A DNA stretch of 64,000 bases from Luminiphilus syltensis NOR5-1B (GTDB lineage Bacteria > Pseudomonadota > Gammaproteobacteria > Pseudomonadales > Halieaceae): contig NZ_DS999411.1 in assembly GCF_000158175.1 (NCBI RefSeq), positions 2,865,674 to 2,929,673 of the forward strand. Reading direction: 5' to 3'. The position numbers and the translations under genes are program-made. Positions 9,779 through 19,063 of the stretch are shown one piece after another. Below the pieces are notes generated by a model that was not told the origin of the DNA, ran no database searches, and saw only the letters and a list, made by a program, of their open reading frames with translations. How positions within the stretch are numbered: the first letter of the stretch is position 1; each line of letters opens with the position of its first letter.

Positions 9779-10147
9779 ATGACTAAACACGCACTGGCTC
9801 TGGCAATGGCAATGGGAATCTCTGCGGGCCTGCCACTGGCGAACGCGCAACCAATGGAACAAGACATCGAAACGACAACGCTCTGGGAAGTGGACATGCG
9901 CGGCAAGCCGCCTTATGCCCGCAAGCGTATCGAAGTGCCGGTAGTGGATACTGCTCGCCTGGAGATCGCTGATGAAAACGCAGAGACTGTCAGAGTCTGG
10001 ACCATTGATCGCAGCGGCAAGCCCCCCTTCAAGCGCCGGTTTGAAGAGCTTCCGGTGTCCGAGGTATCGGCCATGAGTGTGGAAGCGGCCGAGGCGGCGG
10101 AACCCGTTCAGTTTCGCGGACGTCCTCCCTTCAACCGGCACCGCTAG
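9779..10147 (+). CDS. Small secreted protein with repeated PPF/PPY motif
   Basis: 122 residues. A signal peptide ends at ANAQP. The mature part holds three spaced copies of a basic motif: RGKPPYARKR, SGKPPFKRRF and RGRPPFNRHR, the first two followed by an acidic stretch with EVPV or ELPV. The internal ATG at 9779, with AAGGAGG upstream, is preferred because it yields the signal peptide. I do not recognise the family. Three G-[KR]-P-P-[FY]-x-R units suggest a multivalent binding peptide or protease-processed precursor; this is inference. Confidence 0.6.
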   Translation: MTKHALALAMAMGISAGLPLANAQPMEQDIETTTLWEVDMRGKPPYARKRIEVPVVDTARLEIADENAETVRVWTIDRSGKPPFKRRFEELPVSEVSAMSVEAAEAAEPVQFRGRPPFNRHR

Positions 10148-10406
10148 GGATTGCGGAGAAGAAAATTAGGCCCCGATCATGCGACGCTGCGATGGTCCCG
10201 GATTCTCATATCCCTGATTGTCATCGCGTCGCACCACTCCGTGCAGATCCCCTATTGATACCGAAACGCCCTCGTAACCTAAAAACCAAGCTCGCCAACC
10301 TGTGAGCAGTGGACCCGTCGAGAATACAAACAACGCTGATCATCCGGTTCGTCGGCGTTGGCGCTCTGCTCGCCTGGTTGGTTACTCGCGAACGGGACAA
10401 CGCAAG

Positions 10407-11615
10407 CTAAGGTCGCTGCAACTCCCGGAGAAACCACTCGATGTAGGAGCGCTCTTCTTTTTCCATGCCGGAAAATGGGCCTGGCTGGTAGTACTTCGAG
10501 TGCACGCCTTTTGAATTATTAACGATGATTTCCTTGTCGGAAATCGTCGTGATATCCCACAACCAGGTTAGCTCATCGACGTCAAAGTCTTTGCCCTCTT
10601 CCGCATCGCCTCGCACCATCCAGTAGATCTCGCATTTCGAGCTATTGTGATCGATCGGCGTGAAGACATAGGCAACAACGTGATCGCTGTAGGCGAGCAT
10701 GAAAGAGAAGGGACCAAAATTGAAATCCGAGGCACCATTGTCGTAGTCCGTTAAATTGCCAAGCAACGGCGCAACGGGACTGCCATCTCTGGTGCCGGTC
10801 TTGTACCTGTTGAACAACGCCGTACGCGAGTAGCCGTAACCCATCTCGCCCGGGCGTGCCGCTTCATTGAAAAAGTCTATTTCGATTTTCTTAAGACCAC
10901 AGGCGTCCATGCTATCCAACATCTTCTTCTGCACACGGGCCTTCTTGTCCTCGTCAAGCATGAGTGTGTGCATGCGTGCATATTCAGGGTGGGCAGTGGC
11001 GCAGTGATAGCACTCCTGGTAGTTCTCGACCGAGAGCTTCCAGTTGGCAGGTATTTCGTAGGATTTCGTGGCCGCGACTTTGAGATTCTCGAAATCGAAC
11101 ATGGCCATCGGTTCGGCCATGTCCCGCCGACAACCTTCCAGTGACAGCGGCTCATCGGTAAAACACACAAAGATCAGTCCGTGCACGGTTTCCACGGACA
11201 CTGTTTTCAACGAATGCGACGCCATATCGAAATCGTCAGGCATGTTCCTCGCGGCAAACAGTTTGCCGTCGATGTCATACATCCAGCCGTGGTACGGGCA
11301 CGTAAATTTTTCGGCGTGCCCGCGTTCTTCAAGACAAACCAGGGAGCCGCGGTGCCGACAGACGTTGGCAAAGCCTTTTAGCGTTCCGTCGCTGCCGCGC
11401 ACAATGATGGCGGATTCGCCCGCCACATTGAGGACTCGAAAATCACCCGAATCCGGCAGCTGGGATGCGTGGCCCGCAAAGATCCAGTTGCGATAGACGA
11501 CCTTGTCGAGTTCAAGTTCATAGATCGCGGGGTCAGTATAGAATCGCTGATCGAGCGAATAGCCCGGTTTCTGGTCCGCGATCAGTTCGTTAATGGATTG
11601 GATGCTATCTTTCAT
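10407..11615 (-). CDS. Rieske non-heme iron oxygenase, alpha subunit
   Basis: 402 residues of the aromatic ring-hydroxylating dioxygenase alpha family. The Rieske [2Fe-2S] ligands are in CRHRGSL and CPYHGW in the N-terminal third. The mononuclear iron site is in ENYQECYHCATAHPEY (two His), with the distal Asp probably in ISDKEIIVNN. No beta subunit, ferredoxin or reductase gene is adjacent, so electrons must come from an unlinked partner. Relatives of this single-subunit kind oxidise aromatics, quaternary amines or stachydrine; the substrate here is open. Its minus-strand ATG is preceded by a monocistronic-looking gap. Confidence 0.88.
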   Translation of the reverse strand: MKDSIQSINELIADQKPGYSLDQRFYTDPAIYELELDKVVYRNWIFAGHASQLPDSGDFRVLNVAGESAIIVRGSDGTLKGFANVCRHRGSLVCLEERGHAEKFTCPYHGWMYDIDGKLFAARNMPDDFDMASHSLKTVSVETVHGLIFVCFTDEPLSLEGCRRDMAEPMAMFDFENLKVAATKSYEIPANWKLSVENYQECYHCATAHPEYARMHTLMLDEDKKARVQKKMLDSMDACGLKKIEIDFFNEAARPGEMGYGYSRTALFNRYKTGTRDGSPVAPLLGNLTDYDNGASDFNFGPFSFMLAYSDHVVAYVFTPIDHNSSKCEIYWMVRGDAEEGKDFDVDELTWLWDITTISDKEIIVNNSKGVHSKYYQPGPFSGMEKEERSYIEWFLRELQRP

Positions 11616-11887
11616 ACTATGAAACAGGAGCAGAAATACATGCCTAAAATAGCACAGCGATCCGTAACCGCCAGAGGCATGATGATACGAACAACCGTCG
11701 TAAGCAGTCGCTCGTCGTAATACCCCTAAAATCCTCTATCGGCCAGCAGCACTCAGTGGGTGCCTTTGCATGAGCAGGCAGCTAACATCTCGAAACGGCT
11801 GTCTGGACGCTTACTTTAAGGTCGGTCTGGTCAAAATCCACTGATTACGGCAATCTTTATAGTCAGTCTCAATCCGGAAGCCATTCA

Positions 11888-12610
11888 ATGCTATTGCGCC
11901 GCATCACGGAGCACGTGAGGAATCAAAACTGGGTTGCTGTAGGCATTGATTTGCTCATTGTCATCGTCGGTGTCGTTATTGGTATTCAGGTGGCCAACTG
12001 GAATGACCAGCGCCAGCTGCGAATCAGTGATGGCGTTTTACTTGAGCGGCTAAAGGATGATTTTACAGACATCGTTGCGACTGCCGATTTGGTTGAACCA
12101 AAACTTCGCGAGCAAAGCGCTCTAACCAGCCATCTCATTGAAGCGCTATGGTCAGACAAAAACCTAACACTGAACCAGGAGACAGAAAGCTGGCTTCTTG
12201 CCGCATTAGATACTTGGACCAGCTATCCAATTCCTCCTTCATAGAATGAGGCCGTGGACTCGGGAATGCTATCGAGGATCGGAGACCCAGAGCTGAAAGA
12301 TGCCCTCACCTTCTATGCCCGTGAAGCTGACGCTGATCGAATGCTCCTTATAGAGCATGTAGCATTGCTCAACTCAGGTGTTATTGATGCGCCTATACGA
12401 TTAAAGACTGAAAGTGTTTTAGGAAGGCAGATTAGCAACGACGACTTTGAGGTTGAATCCGTTGATTGGGAGACGATGAGGCAGTCACTACCTCACCTTC
12501 AAACGATCCTTAAAATGCAGGCCATGCGAGCCCAGTGGCATAAATTCGCAAGCGACGACGCGAGAAAGGTGCTTCGCTTAGTCAGACTCGAATTGCTCCA
12601 CGACGATTAA
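11888..12610 (+). pseudogene. DUF6090-like membrane protein split by an in-frame TAG
   Basis: One continuous reading frame of about 240 codons encodes an N-terminal membrane anchor (LLIVIVGVVIGIQVANW) and a long helical part. It is interrupted only by an amber TAG at 12242-12244. Residues before (SYPIPPS) and after (NEAVDSGML) the stop join naturally and both halves are in the same frame, so a single nonsense change explains it. The family, recognised by the Asn-Trp after the anchor, is common in marine bacteria and uncharacterised. Alternatives are a sequencing error or amber readthrough. Confidence 0.7.
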
Positions 12611-12706
12611 CGTTTAGTTTGGCTGCGTCGGGTCGCGGTTGCCCTCCCCCCGATCAAGAGACGAGGGCGCAACCCCAAGCCTGTGTAACAAGCAGCCTGT
12701 TGTGCC

Positions 12707-14149
12707 TTACTTTTCGCCAACCTGATCATCGACAGCGGTGGCACGGCTCACCAGCACCGTGGCAAGTAAGCTAGCCACACTCGCGGGAATCATTTCATAC
12801 AAGCCAAAGGTTGCCGACTTGGCCAATAGTGCCCAGGTCACACTGGTAAAAAATCCTGCGATCATTCCCGCGATAACACCGCGCCCCGTTGTGCCGCTCC
12901 AGCGTAGGGTACAAAGCATCACGGGACCGAACGCCGCACCCAGGCCGCTCCAGGCAAATAGTACCAGCGAAAAAATAAAACCGTCCTGGACCAGTGCCAC
13001 CAGGCAACCCGCAATACCCAGCGCCAAGGTGACCCACTGCCCAATAATGGCCTCCCGCCTGGACGAACCGGAGCGCTGCGATACCTTGCGGTAGATATCG
13101 TGTACCAGTGCTGAAGAAGCCAGATTCAGCAGGGAGCTCACGGTGGACATAACCGCCGATAGCACCGCCACGACGAGCACACCGGTCACGATGGGGGAAA
13201 ACAGCTCCTGTGCCAGAACGGGCATGACTTGTTCGGCGTCCCCAAGAGAGGGAAACAGTATTCGACCCACGAGACCGGTTGCGACTGCGCCAACATCGAA
13301 TAGGATAATCACGACGATTGAAACCGCGGCGGCGCGCGGCACATCGCGAGTATCCCTGGTCGCCATGAACCGCACCAACAGTTGAGGCACACCCAAAAAT
13401 GGCAGACCAACAGCCAGTGCGCTAGCGATTGCTACCACGGCAACGAGTTTGCCCTCTCCCACCGACCAGGGAATTAATAACCTGGGATCAATGGCCTGAA
13501 GACCATGCCAGAGCTCAGTGGGCCCACCAATCGCAGCGATACCCACAACTGGTATGGCTACGAGAGCGAATAGCATGAGTAACGCCTGTACCGCGTCGGT
13601 GTATGCCACCGCCTTGAAGCCACCGAACGCCGTGTAAGCCACAGTCACCAGGCCGCCCACCCACACACCGGTGCTGTAATTCCATCCGAGAAAAACATTA
13701 AATGCCTTTCCGGTCGCCAACATCTGCGCCGCGATATAGGCACAGGCCATCACGAGAATGATTGCTACACTCACATAACGAATTGGGGCACCCTGCGCAG
13801 GGAAGCGAGTGGACAAGAAATCCGGCACGGTGATGGTATTGTTCTCGCGGGACTGCTCATTCAACCGCCGAGCCACCAAAAGCCACGCCAACGCAACGCC
13901 GATAGTCTCACCCGCAACCACCCAAAGTGCTTGCAAACCGGTGAGATAAGCAACACCGGATAAGCCCAACAAGAGCCAGGCGCTCTCTCCGGTTGCATTC
14001 ATGCTAAACGCTACAATCCAGTACGGTAGCTTACGTCCGGCCAGAAAATATCCAGCAGCAGAATCGTGACTACGCCGGGCCCAGACGCCGATTGCCAGCA
14101 TGAATCCGAGGTAGACCAATAGGACTGCAACGATCGGGGAGTTATCCAT
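12707..14149 (-). CDS. Sodium:solute symporter (PutP-like)
   Basis: 480 residues with about 13 membrane segments of the SSS family. Seen: GYFLAGRKLPYW in the first cytoplasmic loop, AFSMNATGESAWLLLG in TM2, and VPDFLSTRF, all close to Na+/proline symporters. It takes up a solute, possibly proline or another amino acid, with Na+. There is no adjacent catabolic gene such as putA, so the substrate is uncertain. Confidence 0.88.
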   Translation of the reverse strand: MDNSPIVAVLLVYLGFMLAIGVWARRSHDSAAGYFLAGRKLPYWIVAFSMNATGESAWLLLGLSGVAYLTGLQALWVVAGETIGVALAWLLVARRLNEQSRENNTITVPDFLSTRFPAQGAPIRYVSVAIILVMACAYIAAQMLATGKAFNVFLGWNYSTGVWVGGLVTVAYTAFGGFKAVAYTDAVQALLMLFALVAIPVVGIAAIGGPTELWHGLQAIDPRLLIPWSVGEGKLVAVVAIASALAVGLPFLGVPQLLVRFMATRDTRDVPRAAAVSIVVIILFDVGAVATGLVGRILFPSLGDAEQVMPVLAQELFSPIVTGVLVVAVLSAVMSTVSSLLNLASSALVHDIYRKVSQRSGSSRREAIIGQWVTLALGIAGCLVALVQDGFIFSLVLFAWSGLGAAFGPVMLCTLRWSGTTGRGVIAGMIAGFFTSVTWALLAKSATFGLYEMIPASVASLLATVLVSRATAVDDQVGEK

Positions 14150-14515
14150 AACCGTTCATCCACGTCACCACGAAGAGGGAGAACGCCCCATCGCCAGCTG
14201 CAACCCGACGGCGTGTCTTCGCTGAAGAATTATTTTGTGCCACACGAATGAGGGTAATAGGTTTACCCCTTTTTCGGTAGCGCGATGGCCAAAAATTGTA
14301 ATGCTTCGGGATATGCTTTTTGCACAGCGCCGAAATCAGGTCACCACTGCAACCACCAAAGAGATCGAAACACTTATTACCGATACTGAGCCGCGGCTGT
14401 CTCAATCACCGGTTTACTTGACGCTGTGCCTCGATCGGCCCCAGCGAAGACCTCCGATTACGCGTACTTTTGTGAACCCGACCAAACGATCCTGGCGGGC
14501 TCAAGCGCAAATTAC

Positions 14516-15157
14516 TCAGTAAAGCTCGTCTTGATAGGCGTGATCGACGATGTCGTCCATCACTGACACCGCCATATCGGATTCTGCCTGCTCACCAATA
14601 ATTTGGCCAAATGACGGGATTATCTTGTCCTCGGGCTGGTATTCATTGGTCCATAATTTAGAGCGAATAACGGCTTTACCACAGTGGAAATAGGCTTTGG
14701 TCACGGTAATCAGAAGCCCAACATCGAGGTGGCGGCCGTTGACGGCGCTATAGGCCAAAAGCTCCTCGCTTTTGATCAATCGTGCATGACCCGATAACCG
14801 CAGCGTCTCCTTGTAGCCCGGCACAAAGAAGATCAGCCCCAGCTTTGGGCTCTCAATGAGGTTATGAAACGACTCGAGCTTATTGTTACCCATGCGGTCG
14901 GGTATCAGCAGAGTATTCGAGTCGATGATTTTTACGAAACCGGGCGCGTCGCCCTTGGGTGAGATAGTGGGTTGTCCGCCCGCGTCGGCGGTCGCAATGC
15001 AACAAAAGGGCGAGGCGTTGATGAAAGCCGTATGATACTTATCAAGGCTCTCCAACATAATCGCCTTGGCGATCTCCAGAGGTTCTCCGTAGTTCTCTTC
15101 CAGCGCCTCCTCGGTTTCTATGAAACTTAGATCTTCAGCGTCTTTCTCCTGGTGCAT
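14516..15157 (-). CDS. Pyridoxamine 5'-phosphate oxidase-family flavin protein
   Basis: 213 residues with the FMN-binding split-barrel fold. Seen: TAFINASPFCCIATADAGG, ISPKGDAPGF and LIPDRMGNNKLESF, typical of the MSMEG_1061-type subfamily often annotated as general-stress or PPOX-class oxidoreductases. These relatives probably bind FMN or F420-like cofactors and reduce small substrates. The final residues DELY end just beyond the barrel. It appears to be a single-gene transcript. Physiological substrate unknown. Confidence 0.8.
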   Translation of the reverse strand: MHQEKDAEDLSFIETEEALEENYGEPLEIAKAIMLESLDKYHTAFINASPFCCIATADAGGQPTISPKGDAPGFVKIIDSNTLLIPDRMGNNKLESFHNLIESPKLGLIFFVPGYKETLRLSGHARLIKSEELLAYSAVNGRHLDVGLLITVTKAYFHCGKAVIRSKLWTNEYQPEDKIIPSFGQIIGEQAESDMAVSVMDDIVDHAYQDELY

Positions 15158-15794
15158 AAGCCAAGCCCTCGAGCTGTAATCGGTCGATCGATACCAGTGA
15201 CACTACCTTGAGCGTGGCTGCCATGGCAAACATAAGAAACATTGATACAAACGGTCGGGGGCTGCCGCTAGCGCTCAATCAGTGCCGCCGCCGATAAGGT
15301 ACTGCCCTCCCACGCCTTATCGCTGGTTGTGCTCAGACGCCGTGGCCGTCGTTTTCAGCCCCCCGACGGGGACTTACTCCCATTCCCGGCCGCTATGATA
15401 TGAAGACCCTCTCGCAACCGGTAGTCAATGGTGACAAACGTAAAAACGTTGTGCTCCAGAGTACTTTTTACGCCTCGCAGCGACGCAGCACACCAAACCC
15501 ATTGCATTCATGCCGTATATGATGCACTTCAACGTAGTATGGGTTAATCCCTTCCTGCACCCTGCTCTCAACGCTGCCTAGCCAACACCGCTTCGGCCGG
15601 GGTCAAAAAATGTTTGCCATCGGCCTGAGGCGGACCGATGCCTGCCCCGCACTCAGGCCTCAGCGAAAAAAGCTTGCGAAACGTACTGCGCTAGCTTACG
15701 TTTTCAGACACACAACGAAGGAGCAACAGCGTGTTCGCGCGCAACGACAAGGCGAACCTGTGCAGTTTAATACGCTGTTATACGCAGAATAGTC
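15158..15794. other. Long intergenic stretch, no gene seen
   Basis: About 640 bases with several stops in all frames and no recognisable RNA. It marks the left border of the repeat-rich accessory region. Confidence 0.5.
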
Positions 15795-16022
15795 ATGAAG
15801 CCTAAACTGGTGGTAGGCAAGCCTCTGGTCGCGGGACTCGCTGTTCTGCTGACCGGTGGCGTATTCGTCTGGCTAGAGAGCACTTTCTATCAGTATCTGG
15901 ATGAAGACGGCGTACTGAATGAAACTATGTTTCTCCCCCTAGGAGCATTGTTAATATTGATTGGAACAGTGTTGGTTGTTTTTGCGGCCGCCCGAAAAAT
16001 AATTGCAGTAACCAAGCGGTGA
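15795..16022 (+). CDS. Small DUF3955-like two-helix membrane protein
   Basis: 75 residues with two hydrophobic segments (about 10-27 and 48-68) flanking a short polar loop YLDEDGVLNETMFLPLG. The pattern DEDGVLxExxFLPLG resembles the DUF3955 family of small inner-membrane proteins of unknown function. The ATG is preceded by no clear Shine-Dalgarno, so the start is tentative. No operon partner. Confidence 0.6.
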   Translation: MKPKLVVGKPLVAGLAVLLTGGVFVWLESTFYQYLDEDGVLNETMFLPLGALLILIGTVLVVFAAARKIIAVTKR

Positions 16023-16094
16023 AGTAAAGCGGCTCGCATTGTAAGTGTGGCGCTAAGAATATCGATGTGTTGCATCCACCGATTCAATCCACAA

Positions 16095-16142
16095 TCGATA
16101 GCGGACATTGTCCCAGAAGCCTGCGAGCGTCCGCTATCAACC
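16095..16142. repeat. Palindromic repeat, copy 1
   Basis: Left arm TCGATAGCGGAC, right arm GTCCGCTATC, with the GCCTGCGAGC centre of one subfamily. It is the leftmost copy. The left end of the GGGTCG...GGCCA consensus is degenerate. Confidence 0.75.
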
Positions 16143-16305
16143 TGCAGCAATCATTGATAACAATGGAGCTTCGAATCAACACCAAAGGCGAAACAAGGAC
16201 TGCCATCGGCCAGGAGCGGAAACTCTGTCCTGCAGCACCAGAGAAAGAGAGCACTCCTCTGTTACGCTGCAAGGACAGCGGTAGAGCAGCAGCCCAGATC
16301 GAAGC

Positions 16306-16842
16306 ATGGAATACAGGATTCTCAATAACCTGAGTGACGAAGAACTATCGAGTCTTTTCACTTCAGTGTTTTCGTCATCTGAAGGGGAGCAAGAAGGCAG
16401 ACTGATCGGCGGTCTTGCTTCCCAGTTGGCTGCGCGTGTCGATGATCAGGAAGTAATCTGTCTGGGCGCTTATCAGGACGGATCGATCATCGGAGCTATT
16501 TTTTTCACCCGACTCCGATTCGATGAGCCTGTCGATACTTACATGCTTTCTCCCGTTGCGGTCAGCACTGCACATCAAGGATCGAGGGTTGGTCAGGCAT
16601 TAATCAATTTTGGGCTTCAGGAGCTAAAGAGACGTTCCGTATCCGTAGTGGTCACTTACGGGGACCCACTCTATTACTCAAAGGTCGGTTTTCACGCGTT
16701 ATCTGAAGATGTGATTCAAGCCCCTTTAGACCTGTCTATGCCCGAGGGGTGGCTCGGTCAGTCATTATCGGGAGAGGCTATCCCGGAGCTTAAGGGTCGC
16801 CCCGTGTGCGTTTCGGAGTTCGATAATCCAGATTATTGGTAA
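16306..16842 (+). CDS. GNAT-family N-acetyltransferase
   Basis: 178 residues with the GNAT fold. The acetyl-CoA-binding loop is in VSTAHQGSRVGQALINFGL (the Q/R-x-x-G-x-G/A pattern), preceded by the strand YMLSPVAVS. The last third (VTYGDPLYYSKVGFHAL) is typical of N-acetyltransferases of the YhbS type. The acceptor is unknown. It lies between repeat copies 1 and 2 near a recombinase. Confidence 0.85.
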   Translation: MEYRILNNLSDEELSSLFTSVFSSSEGEQEGRLIGGLASQLAARVDDQEVICLGAYQDGSIIGAIFFTRLRFDEPVDTYMLSPVAVSTAHQGSRVGQALINFGLQELKRRSVSVVVTYGDPLYYSKVGFHALSEDVIQAPLDLSMPEGWLGQSLSGEAIPELKGRPVCVSEFDNPDYW

Positions 16843-17013
16843 AAATACTGGAGAGGTGCTCTCATCCCACGAGCACGAGACGTGACTGCCACATCGCGAC
16901 TTCGCGTTTATTCCGAATCGGGTCGATTCCCGCCACGATAGTAGACAGTCACCAACGTCCGCTTTCCCCGGCGTCACAATGCGGTTCCTTCCAACCAAAG
17001 GAGGAATCGAAGG

Positions 17014-17640
17014 ATGTTCTATCTCGTTGACGACACAGCACCCCACCCACCCTGGAATAAGGGCAAGCTCATTGGCCAGAAGAAGCCCCTCAAGCTCAAG
17101 GAAATTTGGACGATCCGTGTCAGGTTGCAGATGGCCAGCGATGTGCGTGGGCTTGCACTGTTCAATCTAGCGATCGACAGTAAACTGCGAGCCTGCGATT
17201 TGGTGAAGCTGAGAGTCACGGACGTGACACACGGCAACAAAGTAATGCGCAGAGCAACCGTGATGCAACAGAAGACCCATCAGCGGGTCCAATTCGAGAT
17301 CACTGAGGACACACGTGAGGCTGTGTCGAGTTGGATTGACAAAGCGCGCCTGCAAGCGACGGACTATCTGTTCGCGAGCAGGGTTCGAGGCTCTTCACAC
17401 ATATCGACTAGGCAGTATGCAAGGATCGTTCATCACTGGATTGATCTCGTCGGCCTCGACGGGAGCGATTACGGGACGCACTCCCTGCGGCGCACGAAGG
17501 CATCGCTGATCTACCAGAGGACGAAGAATCTGCGCGCTGTACAGCTGCTGCTCGGTCACACAAAGCTGGAAAGCACCGTACGGTATCTTGGCGTCGAGGT
17601 AGATGACGCCCTTGAGCTGGCCGAGCAGACTGAGGTTTGA
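17014..17640 (+). CDS. Short tyrosine recombinase/integrase
   Basis: 208 residues comprising essentially only the catalytic domain of a tyrosine recombinase. Catalytic residues are visible: the first Arg in SKLRACDLVKLR, the H-x-x-R box in HSLRRTK, LLGHTKLE for the second His, and Tyr in TVRYLG. The N-terminal core-binding domain of phage integrases is missing; instead it opens with PPWNKGKLIGQKKPL, a signature of a compact, widespread proteobacterial recombinase group. AAAGGAGG lies upstream. Its position at the left of the repeat-rich region makes it a candidate for moving segments there; no attachment site could be defined. Confidence 0.9.
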   Translation: MFYLVDDTAPHPPWNKGKLIGQKKPLKLKEIWTIRVRLQMASDVRGLALFNLAIDSKLRACDLVKLRVTDVTHGNKVMRRATVMQQKTHQRVQFEITEDTREAVSSWIDKARLQATDYLFASRVRGSSHISTRQYARIVHHWIDLVGLDGSDYGTHSLRRTKASLIYQRTKNLRAVQLLLGHTKLESTVRYLGVEVDDALELAEQTEV

Positions 17641-17644
17641 CGAA

Positions 17645-17680
17645 CAAAGCGGCCGTTCGTGGACGGCCGCTATCGGCCAT
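17645..17680. repeat. Palindromic repeat, compact copy 2
   Basis: AAGCGGCCGTTCGTGGACGG then CCGCTATCGGCCA, immediately after the recombinase stop. The centre is shortened to a tight hairpin that could also serve as a terminator. Confidence 0.65.
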
Positions 17681-17738
17681 CAACTGATCTTTCCCCGCTG
17701 CCCTATCAGCCTCCACTTCAAGCGCATAATTTAATTCG

Positions 17739-18200
17739 TTACTGTGAGTTAAATTTGAGCAACATCCCTTGCTCACACAGCTCTAAGTCCTTTAACGTCA
17801 ACAGCTCGTCTGGTTCATTTAGGACCCGAGATAATCGCGTGTGGACATGGCTACCAGGATCCACAACATCTATGAGCTGCTTGGCCCAACTGTCTGCTAC
17901 CGTTCTGTATGCGTCCTTGTCTCGGCTGATCCAAAACAGAATCTGCCCCATACATCCCAGCCAATCAGGGAAACGGGCTTCATCAGCTATTTTTTTAATG
18001 TTAGCTAGAGCCGATACACGAGCCAGATGTCGCCACTTCGCGGTGTCTAAAACCATAGACTCTGCTGGGCTATCGACGTACGACTCTCGAATTGGAATGC
18101 CAGATGCAATGTCATGGATGGCACAGCGAATTTCATGATTCGCGCAGGTTGTACACGGGATTTTCCAGCACCAGCCTTTATCTGACGTCGATATGCACAA
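17739..18200 (-). CDS. Hypothetical Cys-rich protein, start unclear
   Basis: At least 153 residues. The N-terminal part has a C-x2-C cluster (PCTTCANHEIRC) that could bind a metal; the rest is helical (KKIADEARFPDW, SWAKQLIDVV). Only a TTG at 18200 is available as a conventional start. The frame remains open and protein-like for about 33 more codons upstream to a stop near 18303 (for example SVWSRTHARNGF). The gene may use a rare start or be a 5'-truncated remnant. No family recognised. Confidence 0.45.
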   Translation of the reverse strand: MCISTSDKGWCWKIPCTTCANHEIRCAIHDIASGIPIRESYVDSPAESMVLDTAKWRHLARVSALANIKKIADEARFPDWLGCMGQILFWISRDKDAYRTVADSWAKQLIDVVDPGSHVHTRLSRVLNEPDELLTLKDLELCEQGMLLKFNSQ

Positions 18201-18569
18201 CGACTCAAAGCCATTTCTCGCGTGTGTGCGAGACCAAACTGAGTTAGCGTCCGATGTATACTTCCCTGCGATATTTACGACCTCAACGTGGCTAATTCTC
18301 GCCGTTCACCAAGATACGCATTAATTCCTACTGAGTGGATGGGGCGTATACAAAACAAAAAAGGCGACCGTCGTTCCTTGGATTAGCCTAAAGATAATGA
18401 CTATAGGCAATAAAAACACGCATGTATATTTCACAGTAAACAAAGAATCTTCCGACTCGGTACGAAACGCTCCAGAGACCGCAACGGCCTCGGCGGGTGG
18501 ATTCACGCTGACCCCGACCAGGTTTGAAACGCCAGCCGATAGATTTAATGCCTGTGTTGCAGCGACCGA

Positions 18570-18662
18570 TTGAATCCGCAGTTGATAGCGGACATTCGCC
18601 GCCTCGCCCCATGGTGCGTGTACGGGCCGCCTTTGAACGTCTGCTATCGGCTGTGGATTCAA
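18570..18662. repeat. Palindromic repeat, copy 3 (extended arms)
   Basis: Outer arms TTGAATCC-CAG and CTGTGGATTCAA, inner arms GATAGCGGACA and GTCTGCTATC. It has a longer centre than most copies. Confidence 0.65.
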
Positions 18663-18813
18663 GGGTCAGTGCAACCCCAATGGTGAAGTTAGACCGATTC
18701 TGATCTTTCTATGGCGGAATGGCCGCGCAAGATTATGGGCGTACAGTATCGACCTCCACCAGGTCAGCCCCCGCCTGGGCGTGCAAGTGGGGCGTTTCTA
18801 TCGGGGACACGCT

Positions 18814-18933
18814 ATGAACGACCGAACCATGACCGTTCGAATCGAAGATATTTGGCAGGCGCTGGACGCCCTAGACGGGGTTCCCGAAGCGCAGGCTAAC
18901 GACTGGGCTGCCCAACAGTTTGTTCAATGTTAG
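18814..18933 (+). CDS. Possible 39-aa protein
   Basis: ATG to TAG frame encoding 39 residues with a helical, acidic composition (RIEDIWQALDALDG, NDWAAQQF). There is a weak GGGGA ribosome site upstream. No family recognised; it may be a remnant of a larger cassette gene. Confidence 0.25.
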   Translation: MNDRTMTVRIEDIWQALDALDGVPEAQANDWAAQQFVQC

Positions 18934-19063
18934 GCATTAACCAGAAAAAACTTGACTTGCTGTCCAATATTTGTTGACCACTACAAACCCTCTCTTTTTA
19001 AATGCGAGGTGTCAGATTTGGTCTGAACTACTTCATTTAATACGAAGAGGGGAAAGCGAGGTT

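Noticed and set aside
14142-14522. Short overlapping frames on both strands
   Set aside because: No motif, no ribosome site; fall between two real genes.
18321-18662. 113-codon minus-strand frame
   Set aside because: Its 5' part is the palindromic repeat and there is no ribosome site.
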